A DNA stretch of 64,000 nucleotides from Paraflavisolibacter caeni (GTDB lineage Bacteria; Bacteroidota; Bacteroidia; Chitinophagales; Chitinophagaceae), in assembly GCF_025628885.1 (NCBI RefSeq), contig NZ_JAOTIF010000004.1, positions 223,431-287,430 of the forward strand, written 5' to 3'. The position numbers and the translations under genes were made by a program. Of the stretch, positions 28,918 to 37,016 are shown piece by piece; the first letter of the stretch is position 1; the number at the start of each line of letters is the position of its first letter. Below the pieces are notes generated by a model. That model made no database searches. It was given only the letters and a program-made list of their open reading frames with translations, and was not told the DNA's origin.

Positions 28918-28983
28918 ATGAAAAAATTAAGAAACAGGAACTAACGGCAAAATGGATAAAGCTGATTATTCAATTCCTATACT

Positions 28984-29918
28984 ATGAACAAAACATTATC
29001 AGAGTACTTTATGTTTGCCACCGGCATTGAAAATAGTTATCCAACTATTCAGTTGCCTGATGGCACGTAGAAAAGGATAGATGAAATGGAGAAGACGGAG
29101 CATTACAAGCATTGGAAAACCGATTATCAGCTATTGGAATTATTAGGCATCACTCACCTTCGTTACGGACCACCTTATTACAAAACTCATTTGGGTCCAG
29201 ATAAATATGATTGGGAATTTACCGACATTACTTTTAAAAGAATTTGTGAGCATGGCATTATCCCTATTGTTGATTTATGTCATTTTGGGGTACCTGACTG
29301 GGTAGGCAATTTTCAAAATCCAGACTTCCCAGAGCTTTTTGCATCATATGCCAAGGCTTTTGCGGAGCGTTTCCCTTACCTTCTGTATTTCACGCCCATT
29401 AATGAAATTTTTATAACAGCAACATTCTCAGCCTTATATGGGTGGTGGAACGAAAGACTGTCCGGTGAGAAAAGCTTTGTAACGGCCTTAAAGCATTGTT
29501 GTAAGGCCATTACATTACCAACGAACATTTAGTGCATCCAGATGGAAGCACCGAGGCTTCGGTAGAAATCTTCGGGTACTATGTAATCACCCACCAGTAT
29601 TACAGCTGTTATCGCTTGCCTATTATGCATACGGAGACAAATATTACCACACCTAATTGTGTTAACTGGCTGTATAAATAATGGGCCAATGTGCACCAAT
29701 TAAAGCGGGATGGTGTGCCAGTTGACGGGTTTACCTGGTACAGCCTTCAGCACCAGGTAGATTGGGATAGTGCCCTTCGCGAGGACTCAGGACATATCAA
29801 TCAGCTAGGCCTTTTCGACCTTAATCGTAATATAATGCCTGTTGGTAAAGCCTATAAAAGACTTATACAGCAATGGAAAGATATACTGGTATCAGAAAAC
29901 TATGGGTTAAATTTTTAA
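28984..29918 (+). pseudogene. Glycoside hydrolase family 1-like protein, multiply broken
   Basis: The frame from ATG 28984 reads SEYFMFATGIENSYPTIQLP and is cut by TAG (29068-29070), then continues in frame with HLRYGPPYYKTHLGPDKYDW, VDLCHFGVPDWVGNF and YFTPINEIFITATFSALYGWW, which holds the NE acid/base motif. Near 29520 part of the barrel is deleted with a frame change. A later piece reads NEHLVHPDGS and PIMHTETNIT (nucleophile region), is cut by TAA (29679-29681), and ends with GVPVDGFTWYSLQHQVDW. It is not expected to be active. Confidence 0.85.
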
Positions 29919-29971
29919 AATTGGGTATTATTAGCAGAATTCAAATTAAAAGACAGAATATTCAGGTTTTC

Positions 29972-29998
29972 TGTAACCTTTCCCCTACCTACTTACTC
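29972..29998 (+). promoter_or_regulatory. Island ECF-type promoter motif, site 4
   Basis: TGTAACCTTT (29972-29981), 12 nt, TACTC (29994-29998), 28 bases before the DUF4142 gene. Confidence 0.8.
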
Positions 29999-30026
29999 TT
30001 TAGTTATATAACCTAATATTAAAGCT

Positions 30027-30572
30027 ATGAAATTAACTAGTACTATTATCGCTCGGGTAACCTGCACGATGGTATGTTCAACTCTACTTTCTGTTTCGTC
30101 CTTTGCCCAGGAAAGTGCAAAACTTTCAGATGCGGAAGTAGCCTCGGTTGCAGTGGTGGCTAATCAGATAGATATCAGTTATGCTGAACTTGCCAAGGAA
30201 AAATCAAAAGATGCAGAGGTTTTGAACTTCGCACAAACAATGATCAATGATCATAAAGCTGTGATTGGTCAGGCTGTTGCTTTGGTAACCAAATTAAAGG
30301 TTACGCCCAAGGACAATGCTACCAGTCAAAAATTGTTGTCAGATGCAGAAAAAACAAAGAATATGTTACGTTCAAAATCAGGAAAGGCATTTGATAAAGC
30401 ATATATTGATAATGAAGTTGCCTATCATAAGGCAGTGATCGCAGCCGTTGAAGGCCTACTGATTCCTGAAGCTGAGAACAAAGAATTAAAAGACTTGCTG
30501 CAGAATGTAGTGCCGGCATTGAAGACGCATCTTGAGCATGCCACTATGTTACAAAACAAAAAATATAAGTAA
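30027..30572 (+). CDS. DUF4142 exported protein
   Basis: The 181-residue protein has a signal peptide (about residues 1-27, ending SSFAQ) and a ferritin-like helical DUF4142 domain: VAVVANQIDISYAELAKEK, VLNFAQTMINDHKAVIGQ, KAYIDNEVAYHKAVIAAVEG and LKTHLEHATMLQNK. Family members are periplasmic and often stress-induced; their biochemical role is unknown. Its stop overlaps the start of the cupredoxin gene by one base (TAATG), which implies coupled translation. Promoter site 4 lies immediately upstream. Confidence 0.92.
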   Translation: MKLTSTIIARVTCTMVCSTLLSVSSFAQESAKLSDAEVASVAVVANQIDISYAELAKEKSKDAEVLNFAQTMINDHKAVIGQAVALVTKLKVTPKDNATSQKLLSDAEKTKNMLRSKSGKAFDKAYIDNEVAYHKAVIAAVEGLLIPEAENKELKDLLQNVVPALKTHLEHATMLQNKKYK

Positions 30573-30916
30573 TGCACTATACATTGGAAATATTGAGAAA
30601 TAGCATTTATTTCCTCTGCTTTGTCTTTCTTTTGAGTAGTTGTTCGCCGGTTCAGGAAAAAACTATTCCTAAAGTACATACAGTTGAAATTAAGCAAATG
30701 AAATTTCAACCTGCTGAGCTGACAGTACAAAAAGGAGATACAGTTGTTTGGATCAACAAGGATATTGTTGCCCATGATGTGACCGAAGAATCTAATAAAG
30801 CATGGACTTCCTCAATATTGCCTTTAGGCAAAAGCTGGAGCATGGTGGCAACACAAAGCTCCAATTATTACTGTAGCATTCATGTGGTCATGAAGGGGAA
30901 GTTGGTAGTACAATAG
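30572..30916 (+). CDS. Cupredoxin-domain lipoprotein
   Basis: The 114-residue protein has a signal peptide with lipobox LLSSC (residue 24) and a plastocyanin/azurin-like domain: VEIKQMKFQPAELTVQKGDTVVWINKD, then the type-1 copper ligand histidine in VAHDVTEES, and YYCSIHVVMKGKLVV supplying Cys, His and Met. It should be a lipid-anchored electron carrier or copper-binding protein in the periplasm. It is translationally coupled to the DUF4142 gene. Confidence 0.9.
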   Translation: MHYTLEILRNSIYFLCFVFLLSSCSPVQEKTIPKVHTVEIKQMKFQPAELTVQKGDTVVWINKDIVAHDVTEESNKAWTSSILPLGKSWSMVATQSSNYYCSIHVVMKGKLVVQ

Positions 30917-30980
30917 TTAGAAACTATTATAAGCTTAAAGATTGTTTAGAGGTGAATAGAATTCATATTTTTTATATAAA

Positions 30981-31982
30981 ATGAAAAAGAAGATGAAAAG
31001 AATAGCAATCAATGGCTTTGGCAGGATCGGAAGAGCAGCCCTGAAAATAATTATGGAAACTCCCGAGTTGGAGCTCATAGCTGTCAATGACTTAATGAGC
31101 ATTGATAATGCTGCATATTTATTGAAGTATGACAGTGTTTATGGTAAATATGGAAAAGAGGTAACCGTTCAGGATGGCCATTTACGTATAATGGATAAGA
31201 AAATCTTATTTGTTTCAGAAAAGGATCCCTCAAAGCTTCCATGGAAGAACTTGAACATAGATGTCGTGATAGAAAGCACCGGATTGTTCACTAAAAAAGA
31301 GGATGCTGAAAAACATATTCACGCTGGAGCGAAAACCGTGGTCCTATCAGGCCCAACTAAAAGCAAGGACACGCCCACAGTGGTACATGGCGTTAATAAT
31401 GCAGATGGCAAAACAACCATATTTTCATGTGCAAGTTGTACTACAAATAGTATTGGTCCTATCATGGAAATTATTGATAGAAGAATAGGAATAAAGAAGG
31501 CAATTCTAAATACAGTACATGCCTATACTGCTTCCCAAACGCTTGTAGATGCTCCTTCAAAAAGAGAACCAAGAATGGGGCGTGGCGCGGCGGTAAATTT
31601 AGTTCCTTCCTCTACCGGAGCAGCCATTGCAGCCACTAAGGCACTGCCGCAATTAGAGGGTAAATTTGATGGGATCTCTATACGAACGCCAGTACCTGTA
31701 GGTTCTATTTCAGATATTACTTTAGTGGCTGCCAGGAATACTTCGGCTGAAGAAATCAATAATATCCTGTTAAAAGAATCAAAAACAGAAAGATACAAAC
31801 TCGTATTATCTGTTTCAAATGAGCCGTTGGTTTCTTCTGATATTGTTCAAAGCTCTTATGCTTCTATTGTAGATTTGGAAATGACCCGGGTTGTCGATGG
31901 TGATTTAGTAAAAATAATGGCATGGTATGATAATGAATGGGGATTTACCAATCAAATGATTCGGCAGATTCAGAAGATTTAA
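30981..31982 (+). CDS. gap: Glyceraldehyde-3-phosphate dehydrogenase
   Basis: This 333-residue phosphorylating GAPDH shows the NAD-binding start IAINGFGRIGRAALKII, the catalytic cysteine in SCASCTTNS (about residue 153), TVHAYTASQTLVDAP with the active histidine, and WYDNEWGFTNQMI at the end. The alternative start at the second Met (MKRIAINGFG) agrees better with the family. Its location beside stress genes, rather than with other glycolytic genes, suggests an accessory copy; with transaldolase nearby it may support carbon rerouting under stress. Confidence 0.95.
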   Translation: MKKKMKRIAINGFGRIGRAALKIIMETPELELIAVNDLMSIDNAAYLLKYDSVYGKYGKEVTVQDGHLRIMDKKILFVSEKDPSKLPWKNLNIDVVIESTGLFTKKEDAEKHIHAGAKTVVLSGPTKSKDTPTVVHGVNNADGKTTIFSCASCTTNSIGPIMEIIDRRIGIKKAILNTVHAYTASQTLVDAPSKREPRMGRGAAVNLVPSSTGAAIAATKALPQLEGKFDGISIRTPVPVGSISDITLVAARNTSAEEINNILLKESKTERYKLVLSVSNEPLVSSDIVQSSYASIVDLEMTRVVDGDLVKIMAWYDNEWGFTNQMIRQIQKI

Positions 31983-32046
31983 AGAAAGGTCTTCCGACAT
32001 TATAAAATTAGAGGATCATTAATTCAATTACTTTTAAAAGTGTTTA

Positions 32047-32373
32047 ATGAAATGTGCAATTAAATTTATAGTACATTATGAAGGACGAATCTACTTTTTA
32101 GAAAGTAATAATAGCGAGTATAGAAATTTGATGAGTTTACTAAAAGATAAGATATGCCCGGAAGATTTTGGTCAGTGCGGAGGTATGGGAAGATGTGGCA
32201 CCTGTTTGGTAAAAATTTCTAGAGGGTCAAGTGATTCTGAAATGTTTTATAGAAATGAACACGAAACACTTAGGAAAATAGGTATTGTGGATCCAGAAAT
32301 AAGATTATCCTGCCAAATTCACGTAAATGAAGGTCTGAAAAACGTAGTTGTGCAACTCCTTGACAATAATTGA
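32047..32373 (+). CDS. 2Fe-2S ferredoxin
   Basis: The 108-residue protein has the ferredoxin cluster loop DFGQCGGMGRCGTCLVKI and the fourth ligand in RLSCQIHV about 40 residues later. It resembles adrenodoxin- or plant-type ferredoxins and is related to the 92-residue protein at 26084. The likely reductase partner is the FAD protein at 28252. Confidence 0.88.
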   Translation: MKCAIKFIVHYEGRIYFLESNNSEYRNLMSLLKDKICPEDFGQCGGMGRCGTCLVKISRGSSDSEMFYRNEHETLRKIGIVDPEIRLSCQIHVNEGLKNVVVQLLDNN

Positions 32374-32518
32374 ACACAACAATTCTTGATATTCTTATAA
32401 AATTATTTTGCATCCTAAATTGAGGCAAACTGTCTGAGTAAATAAGACACCAACAAGTCTTCTAATCAGTTTCCAATCTCTCTTTAATCTGCTCCTAAGA
32501 CTGGTGATGTACATTACT

Positions 32519-33073
32519 ATGCTTTCCAAACCGTTTGGCCTTAAAACATTGCAGGAGGCACTTAATACTCAAATGACAAAGTAAGCCTCTGCTTCTCAAA
32601 TTTATCTTTCATACGCAGCATGGGCATCAAACAAAGGCTATGGAGGTATTGCAAATTTTCTTTTCAGACATTCAAACGGAGAACGTATTCATATGATGAA
32701 TATTTTAGAATACATATTGGAAAGAGGTGCTAAAGTAAAAGTTGAAGTTATACCTTCTCCTCCTGAAGATCCAATAAGTATTCAAAATTGCTTTGAGAAA
32801 ATATTTGAGCATGAGGTTGATAATACCAAAGGGATTTATAAACTGGTAAAAATGAGTTTTGTTGAAGAAGATTGGGCCACCTGGCATTTTATGAAATGGT
32901 TTGTAAAGGAACAAACTGAAGAAGAAACATTGGCTTTAAATCTGTTGGATAAAATTAAAATTGCAGGAGGAACAAATGCTGGCGCAGAAGCCATATACGT
33001 GCTTGATAGAGATTTGCAAACTAAATCTGATGATGCGGTATTAGCGGAAGATAAAACGGCAGCGAATCCATGA
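32519..33073 (+). pseudogene. Ferritin interrupted by an in-frame TAA
   Basis: From ATG 32519 the frame reads ALNTQMTK and then TAA (32582-32584). It continues uninterrupted with ASASQIYLSYAAWASN, SNGERIHMMNILEYILERG, FEKIFEHEVDNTKGIYKLV and DWATWHFMKWFVKEQTEEE to the stop at 33073. The whole gives a normal 184-residue non-heme ferritin in which one codon, probably the conserved Glu of MTKEASAS (GAA to TAA), became stop. A downstream start at 32693 would lack the first helix and its ferroxidase ligands, so iron storage is probably lost unless the stop is read through. Confidence 0.9.
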
Positions 33074-33143
33074 TTTATAAGTTCTCAGTATTTATTTATC
33101 CGAAAGAAAAGAATTCAAAACGGTTTAAAACAGTGAGGATAAA

Positions 33144-33491
33144 ATGAAAATCAAGATCAAAAGAGTCTATGAAGAACCTGCTCAAGATGATGGCATGCGT
33201 ATCCTGGTGGATAGACTTTGGCCAAGGGGCCTGACAAAACAAAAGGCCAATATTGATTTATGGTTGAAGGATATTGCTCCCAGCACAGAACTTCGAAAAT
33301 GGTTTAATCACGATCCCGAAAAGTGGAAAGAATTCAGGAAACGATATAATGAGGAACTCAAAAAGAACACAAACCAAATTGAAGTTTTGGAAAAAGAGGT
33401 GAAGAAAGGAACGGTTACATTGGTTTATGGTGCCAAAGATAAGGAACACAATGAGGCGCTCATTCTTAAAGAATTTGTTAACCGTGAATGA
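33144..33491 (+). CDS. DUF488 family protein
   Basis: The 115-residue protein matches DUF488 (YeaO-type): [52 protein letters not shown] and [17 protein letters not shown]. The function is unknown, though metal binding has been suggested for relatives. Its stop overlaps an upstream in-frame ATG of the UspA gene, so the two are co-transcribed. Confidence 0.9.
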   Translation: MKIKIKRVYEEPAQDDGMRILVDRLWPRGLTKQKANIDLWLKDIAPSTELRKWFNHDPEKWKEFRKRYNEELKKNTNQIEVLEKEVKKGTVTLVYGAKDKEHNEALILKEFVNRE

Positions 33492-33529
33492 TTGAAATCG
33501 GGAATTTGATAAAATGTAAATCGTCAAAA

Positions 33530-34009
33530 ATGAAAAAAGTATTAATTGCATTGGACTATAATCCAAGTGCACAAAAAATTGCAGAAACAGGCTATGGTTT
33601 AGCAAAAGCAATGAATGCCCGGACGGTTTTGCTACACGTAATTTCTGATCCAACTTACTATTCTTCTCTCAACTATTCTCCCATAATGGGGTTTGATAGT
33701 TTCAATAGTGTAGATACCATCCAATCAGATACTGCTGAGAAATTAAAAAAAGCAGCTCAAAATTTTCTTGATAAATCAAAAGAATATCTTGGTGATGAAA
33801 GGATTGAAACCGTTGTAAGCAAAGGTGATTTTGGGGACACGATTTTGGAAACTGCAACAAAATTAAATGCTGATTTAATTGTGATGGGTACGCACAGCAG
33901 ACGCGGATTAGAGAAAATATTAGTAGGAAGCGTAGCGGAAAATGTTTTGCATCATAGTTTGATACCGTTATTTATTATTCCAACTAAAACTCTTAAAGGA
34001 AACCAATAA
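33530..34009 (+). CDS. Universal stress protein (UspA family)
   Basis: The 159-residue Rossmann-like protein starts KKVLIALDYNPSAQKIAE and carries the ATP-binding loop MGTHSRRGLEKILVGSVAENVL near the C-terminus (the G-x2-G-x9-G-S/T pattern). An upstream ATG at 33488 would add 14 residues that do not match the family, so the start at 33530 is preferred. UspA proteins modulate survival under starvation and oxidative stress. Confidence 0.92.
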   Translation: MKKVLIALDYNPSAQKIAETGYGLAKAMNARTVLLHVISDPTYYSSLNYSPIMGFDSFNSVDTIQSDTAEKLKKAAQNFLDKSKEYLGDERIETVVSKGDFGDTILETATKLNADLIVMGTHSRRGLEKILVGSVAENVLHHSLIPLFIIPTKTLKGNQ

Positions 34010-34034
34010 TAAAAATTACTGAAATATTTAAATC

Positions 34035-34157
34035 ATGCCTAAAGATGTTTATCAAATAAAAAAATTATTAAGCACTAAAAATGGCACATTCACCTATTAT
34101 AGTCTTGCGGAGCTTGAAAAGCTGGGATATGGTATCGGCAAGCTCCCTTGCAGCATT
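34035..34157 (+). pseudogene. acnA: Aconitase 5' relic fused into the transaldolase gene
   Basis: From ATG 34035 the frame reads MPKDVYQIKKLL, then GTFTYYSLAELEKLGYG and IGKLPCSI, which is the N-terminus of an AcnA-type aconitate hydratase. Homology stops at about 34157 and transaldolase sequence begins in another frame. A deletion evidently joined the start of acnA to the inside of a transaldolase gene. Confidence 0.78.
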
Positions 34158-35055
34158 TGCAAAGCAAAAAGGCAGCAACGACGATACCTTCCTTAGCCTT
34201 GCTGTTAAAGATATTAAACGTGCTGCCGATTTTTTTAAATCGGTCTTCGAGGAAACCAATGGGTATGACGGCTTTGTAAGCATTGAGGTTTCGCCTCATC
34301 TTGCTCATAATACGGAAGGAACTATTAAACAGGCAAGAGAATTATGGAATGCTATTAACCGAAAAAATGTAATGATCAAAATACCAGGTACGGCAGAAGG
34401 CTTGCCTGCCATACGTAAGTGCATTAGCGAAGGGATAAATATTAATATTACGCTGCTATTTGGTTTGCCACGCTACAAGCAAGTTATCGATGCATATATT
34501 TCTGGTCTGGAAGATCGCGTTAAGGCCAATCAACCAATTGATCAAATCGCTTCTGTGGCTAGCTTTTTCCTTAGTCGGATTGATGTATTGATTGATCCTT
34601 TATTGGAACAAAAGGGACTGGCTAACCTGAAAGGCGAAGTGGCCATTGCTTCAGCTAAAAAAGCCTATGAAATGTATAAAGTGGTGTTCAATAGTGAACG
34701 TTTTAAAACTCTTGAGACAAAGGGTGCAAAACGGCAACGTGTGCTGTGGGCCAGCACAAGTAGTAAAGACCCATCGTTTAGTGATGTGAAGTATGTAGAG
34801 GCATTGATAGGTGCTGAAACGATCAATACCATTCCAATTGAAACACTGAAAGCTTTCAATGATCATGGAAGGGCCGAAAGTCATTTGGAGGATAATCTGG
34901 ATAAAGCGACGCGTCTGCTAACGCAGTTGAAAGAAAAGGGAATTGATATCAACACCATTACTCAAACGCTGGAACACGAGGGCATCGAAAAATTCAAAAT
35001 GGCTTACGATAAACTTTTAGCAGCTATTGAAAAGCAAAAACAAGTGGCATATTAA
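34081..35055 (+). pseudogene. tal: Transaldolase, 5' end replaced by acnA DNA
   Basis: From about residue 26 the 324-residue frame is clear transaldolase: DTFLSLAVKDIKRAADFF, GYDGFVSIEVSPHLAHNTEG, NVMIKIPGTAEGLPAIRKC with the Schiff-base lysine, ININITLLFGL, VASFFLSRIDVLID and RQRVLWASTSSKDP. The first ~25 residues are out-of-frame acnA sequence, and the family's N-terminal strand with the catalytic Asp and the TSNP motif is missing. The Lys-bearing barrel remains, but full activity is unlikely. It could also be called a truncated gene still able to make protein. Confidence 0.82.
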
Positions 35056-35064
35056 ACTAATCGT

Positions 35065-35163
35065 ATGGAAACATCCAAGGTCAAAGTAATTTTTTTAGAC
35101 ATTGGCGGGGTATTGCTCAGCAATGGGTGGGGACATGAATCCCGGCAAAAAGCTGCTCCGTAG
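35065..35163 (+). pseudogene. HAD-family hydrolase 5' relic
   Basis: A 32-codon frame reads KVIFLDIGGVLLSNGWGHESRQ in pieces and then meets TAG. The LDIGGVLLSNGW segment is the first motif of HAD phosphatases. The remainder is absent. Confidence 0.7.
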
Positions 35164-35198
35164 ACAATTGCTAACTGTACACCTAATTTGTTGAACAA

Positions 35199-35888
35199 TT
35201 AAATATCTTTTGCGATAATGGGCGTTTCATCCTCTATTTTTACAAATACACGTTCCACTATCGCACTACAATAAACGGGATTAAAATGGAATAGTTCAGA
35301 TGTATAGCAATCTTTTAGTTTTTGCTGCAATAAAGCCTTAGCCCGGTTTAAGCGAACCTTTACGTTTGCAGCGGTAATATTCATCAATTCCGCGGTTTCA
35401 TTGATAGAAAAGCCTTCTACCTCCCTTAGAATCAGAACAGTCCTGTAATTGGAAGGAAGACTATTCAAGTTACTTTCTATTATAGTGGAAAGTTCCCTAT
35501 TCATAATTTTATGCTCTGCATCACCAGCAATCAAAGATGCGTGCAGAGGTTTTTGGCTTTTGTGCACTAAATGACTGTTAGGCTCTTCCATCTTAGAATA
35601 TCCATGATTTTTCTTGTATAGACATTTACGAGTTAGGATTTTTGTGAGCCATGACTTGTAAAGTGGGGAACAATCTAATTGTTGTAAATGCATATATGCT
35701 GTTACGTGTGTGTCCTGCATCAGGTCTTCAGCATCCTGATGGTTGAAGCCATAGCTTCGAGCAATTCTATAAAGCAGGGGATTATAACGCCTGACAAGTA
35801 CTTCAAATAAAGCGTTATTACCCTCTAAAATCTTAGCAATCGCTTCCTGATCGCTTAATTCAGCGGTATTATTCTTAATATTATTCAT
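35199..35888 (-). CDS. ECF-type RNA polymerase sigma factor
   Basis: Sigma region 2 (ALFEVLVRRYNPLLYRIARSYG, HQDAEDLMQDTHVTAYMHL) and region 4 (LNSLPSNYRTVLILREVEGFSINETAELMNITAANVKVRLNRAKALLQQKL, a typical sigma-70 helix-turn-helix) are both present. I prefer the ATG at 35888; a GTG at 35924 would add 12 residues. A ~50-residue C-terminal tail follows region 4. It is the only complete sigma factor in the island and is closely related to the relic at 26913, so it is the best candidate to read the TGTAACCTTT / TACTC promoters. No anti-sigma gene is adjacent. Confidence 0.93.
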   Translation of the reverse strand: MNNIKNNTAELSDQEAIAKILEGNNALFEVLVRRYNPLLYRIARSYGFNHQDAEDLMQDTHVTAYMHLQQLDCSPLYKSWLTKILTRKCLYKKNHGYSKMEEPNSHLVHKSQKPLHASLIAGDAEHKIMNRELSTIIESNLNSLPSNYRTVLILREVEGFSINETAELMNITAANVKVRLNRAKALLQQKLKDCYTSELFHFNPVYCSAIVERVFVKIEDETPIIAKDI

Positions 35889-36002
35889 TTGCCAATTATT
35901 TGATAACCAATTGATTAATGCCACTAAAGCCTATTGCCTTCTACAGGGAAGGTCAATGTAACATAATGGCAATAGTTACATCTCGTTAACATGTAGGTAT
36001 AC

Positions 36003-36188
36003 CTAGTTGTTATGCGGCAACCCAGTAATAAGGGCAAATGACTTGAAGACTTTAAAGCTGGAAAAATAATACAACTTGTTGCAGAAAGGTAGAAATTCAG
36101 TAAAGGAACAGGTATAACAATCCCTTGTATTCAGTATAATATACTGTACAGAGCTGAAGTTAGGTGTTTTATGTTCCAGGTGTAGCAT
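36003..36188 (-). CDS. Small cysteine protein, family copy 3 (61 aa)
   Basis: On the minus strand, an ATG at 36188 gives a protein whose Met1, C24, C27 and C36 are in exactly the same positions as in the two copies at 17956 and 20819: QYIILNTRDCYTC, SFTEFLPFC and LYYFSSFKVF. The C-terminus is longer. A longer open frame continues upstream to 36491 but shows no homology. Island promoter site 5 lies about 240 bases upstream on the same strand. Function unknown. Confidence 0.72.
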   Translation of the reverse strand: MLHLEHKTPNFSSVQYIILNTRDCYTCSFTEFLPFCNKLYYFSSFKVFKSFALITGLPHNN

Positions 36189-36425
36189 TTTTAAATTAAA
36201 AACAACGAATTGCTTAAAGAAGGGCGATAGTTTATAGTACCTAATTATACTATTTCGTAAGGTACAACAATAATATAAATTAAACAATGACCAGAAATAA
36301 AATACAGGATCGCGCGCTATGCAGGACAAATTGTTAAAACTGGTAAATAACACGTGGAATTGTACCAGGCTTAATAGTTTAAACAAGACGGACAGATAAT
36401 ACGTAGAATGCAAAATATCTGTATA

Positions 36426-36452
36426 AAGTAAGTCAGCACGCAAAAGGTTACA
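36426..36452 (-). promoter_or_regulatory. Island ECF-type promoter motif, site 5 (leftward)
   Basis: On the minus strand it reads TGTAACCTTT, 12 nt, TACTT. It points toward small cysteine protein copy 3 and, beyond it, the sigma factor gene. Confidence 0.7.
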
Positions 36453-36491
36453 GAAAAATAATAAAGTTTGCAACGGTATCATAATTAACAT

Positions 36492-36801
36492 GATGACGCA
36501 TTTCAGGATTGTGATATTATATAATTACCGGATATAAAAAAATACCTGAACCACCATAAAGAGTATCATCCGGAAGCAAAAGCCATAAAAGGACAAACAT
36601 TAACCTGCCCTGCTCAACGATTATTTATGTAGCAACAACCAGATTCAGAGGCGGGGAATTGGGTTACGTTGTTGCTTATGACATGATTAAAAATTATTGC
36701 AAGTAAAAGCCGATGCCTAAGATTCACACGTTCCCCACACTTTACGAGGGTGATTGCTGAAGGTGATGATGTAAATGCTGATGATAATGTAACTTTAGAA
36801 T
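36492..36801. other. Intergenic region
   Basis: No supported gene. A 36-codon frame on the plus strand (about 36530-36630, with KKYLNHHKEYHPEAKA) might be a relic but I cannot name it. Confidence 0.35.
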
Positions 36802-37014
36802 ATGAATGAGGGTGCATTCAAACGTTCTGATTACTACAGACAAACAGAAGTGGTTAAACGATTTAAAATAGCTGCTAAACTGTTTAAACAACTATTGGTT
36901 GATAATAATATCAATCAGGTAAATAAACGCGTAGATTTGGGAGGTTATGATGTTACAACGGTATATGTGAAGAAAGAGGATATTGATGTATTAAATATAA
37001 AGTTACGTTCTTAA
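36802..37014 (+). CDS. Hypothetical 70 aa protein
   Basis: This is a small basic protein (RSDYYRQTEVVKRFKIAAKLFKQLL, then VDLGGYDVTTVYV). No family is recognised. It is 2 bases upstream of the 332-residue gene, so the two form a tight pair, as in many toxin-antitoxin or small defence units. That reading is only inference. Confidence 0.5.
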   Translation: MNEGAFKRSDYYRQTEVVKRFKIAAKLFKQLLVDNNINQVNKRVDLGGYDVTTVYVKKEDIDVLNIKLRS

Positions 37015-37016
37015 TT

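Noticed and set aside
35925..36002. Possible autoregulatory motif before the intact sigma gene
   Set aside because: TGTAACTATT and TGTTACATTG are present on the minus strand, but neither has a TACTC-like element after 12 nt.
36189..36491. Upstream extension of small cysteine protein copy 3
   Set aside because: The extension has no counterpart in the other two copies and looks random. All three copies share the same Met1, so the short form was kept.
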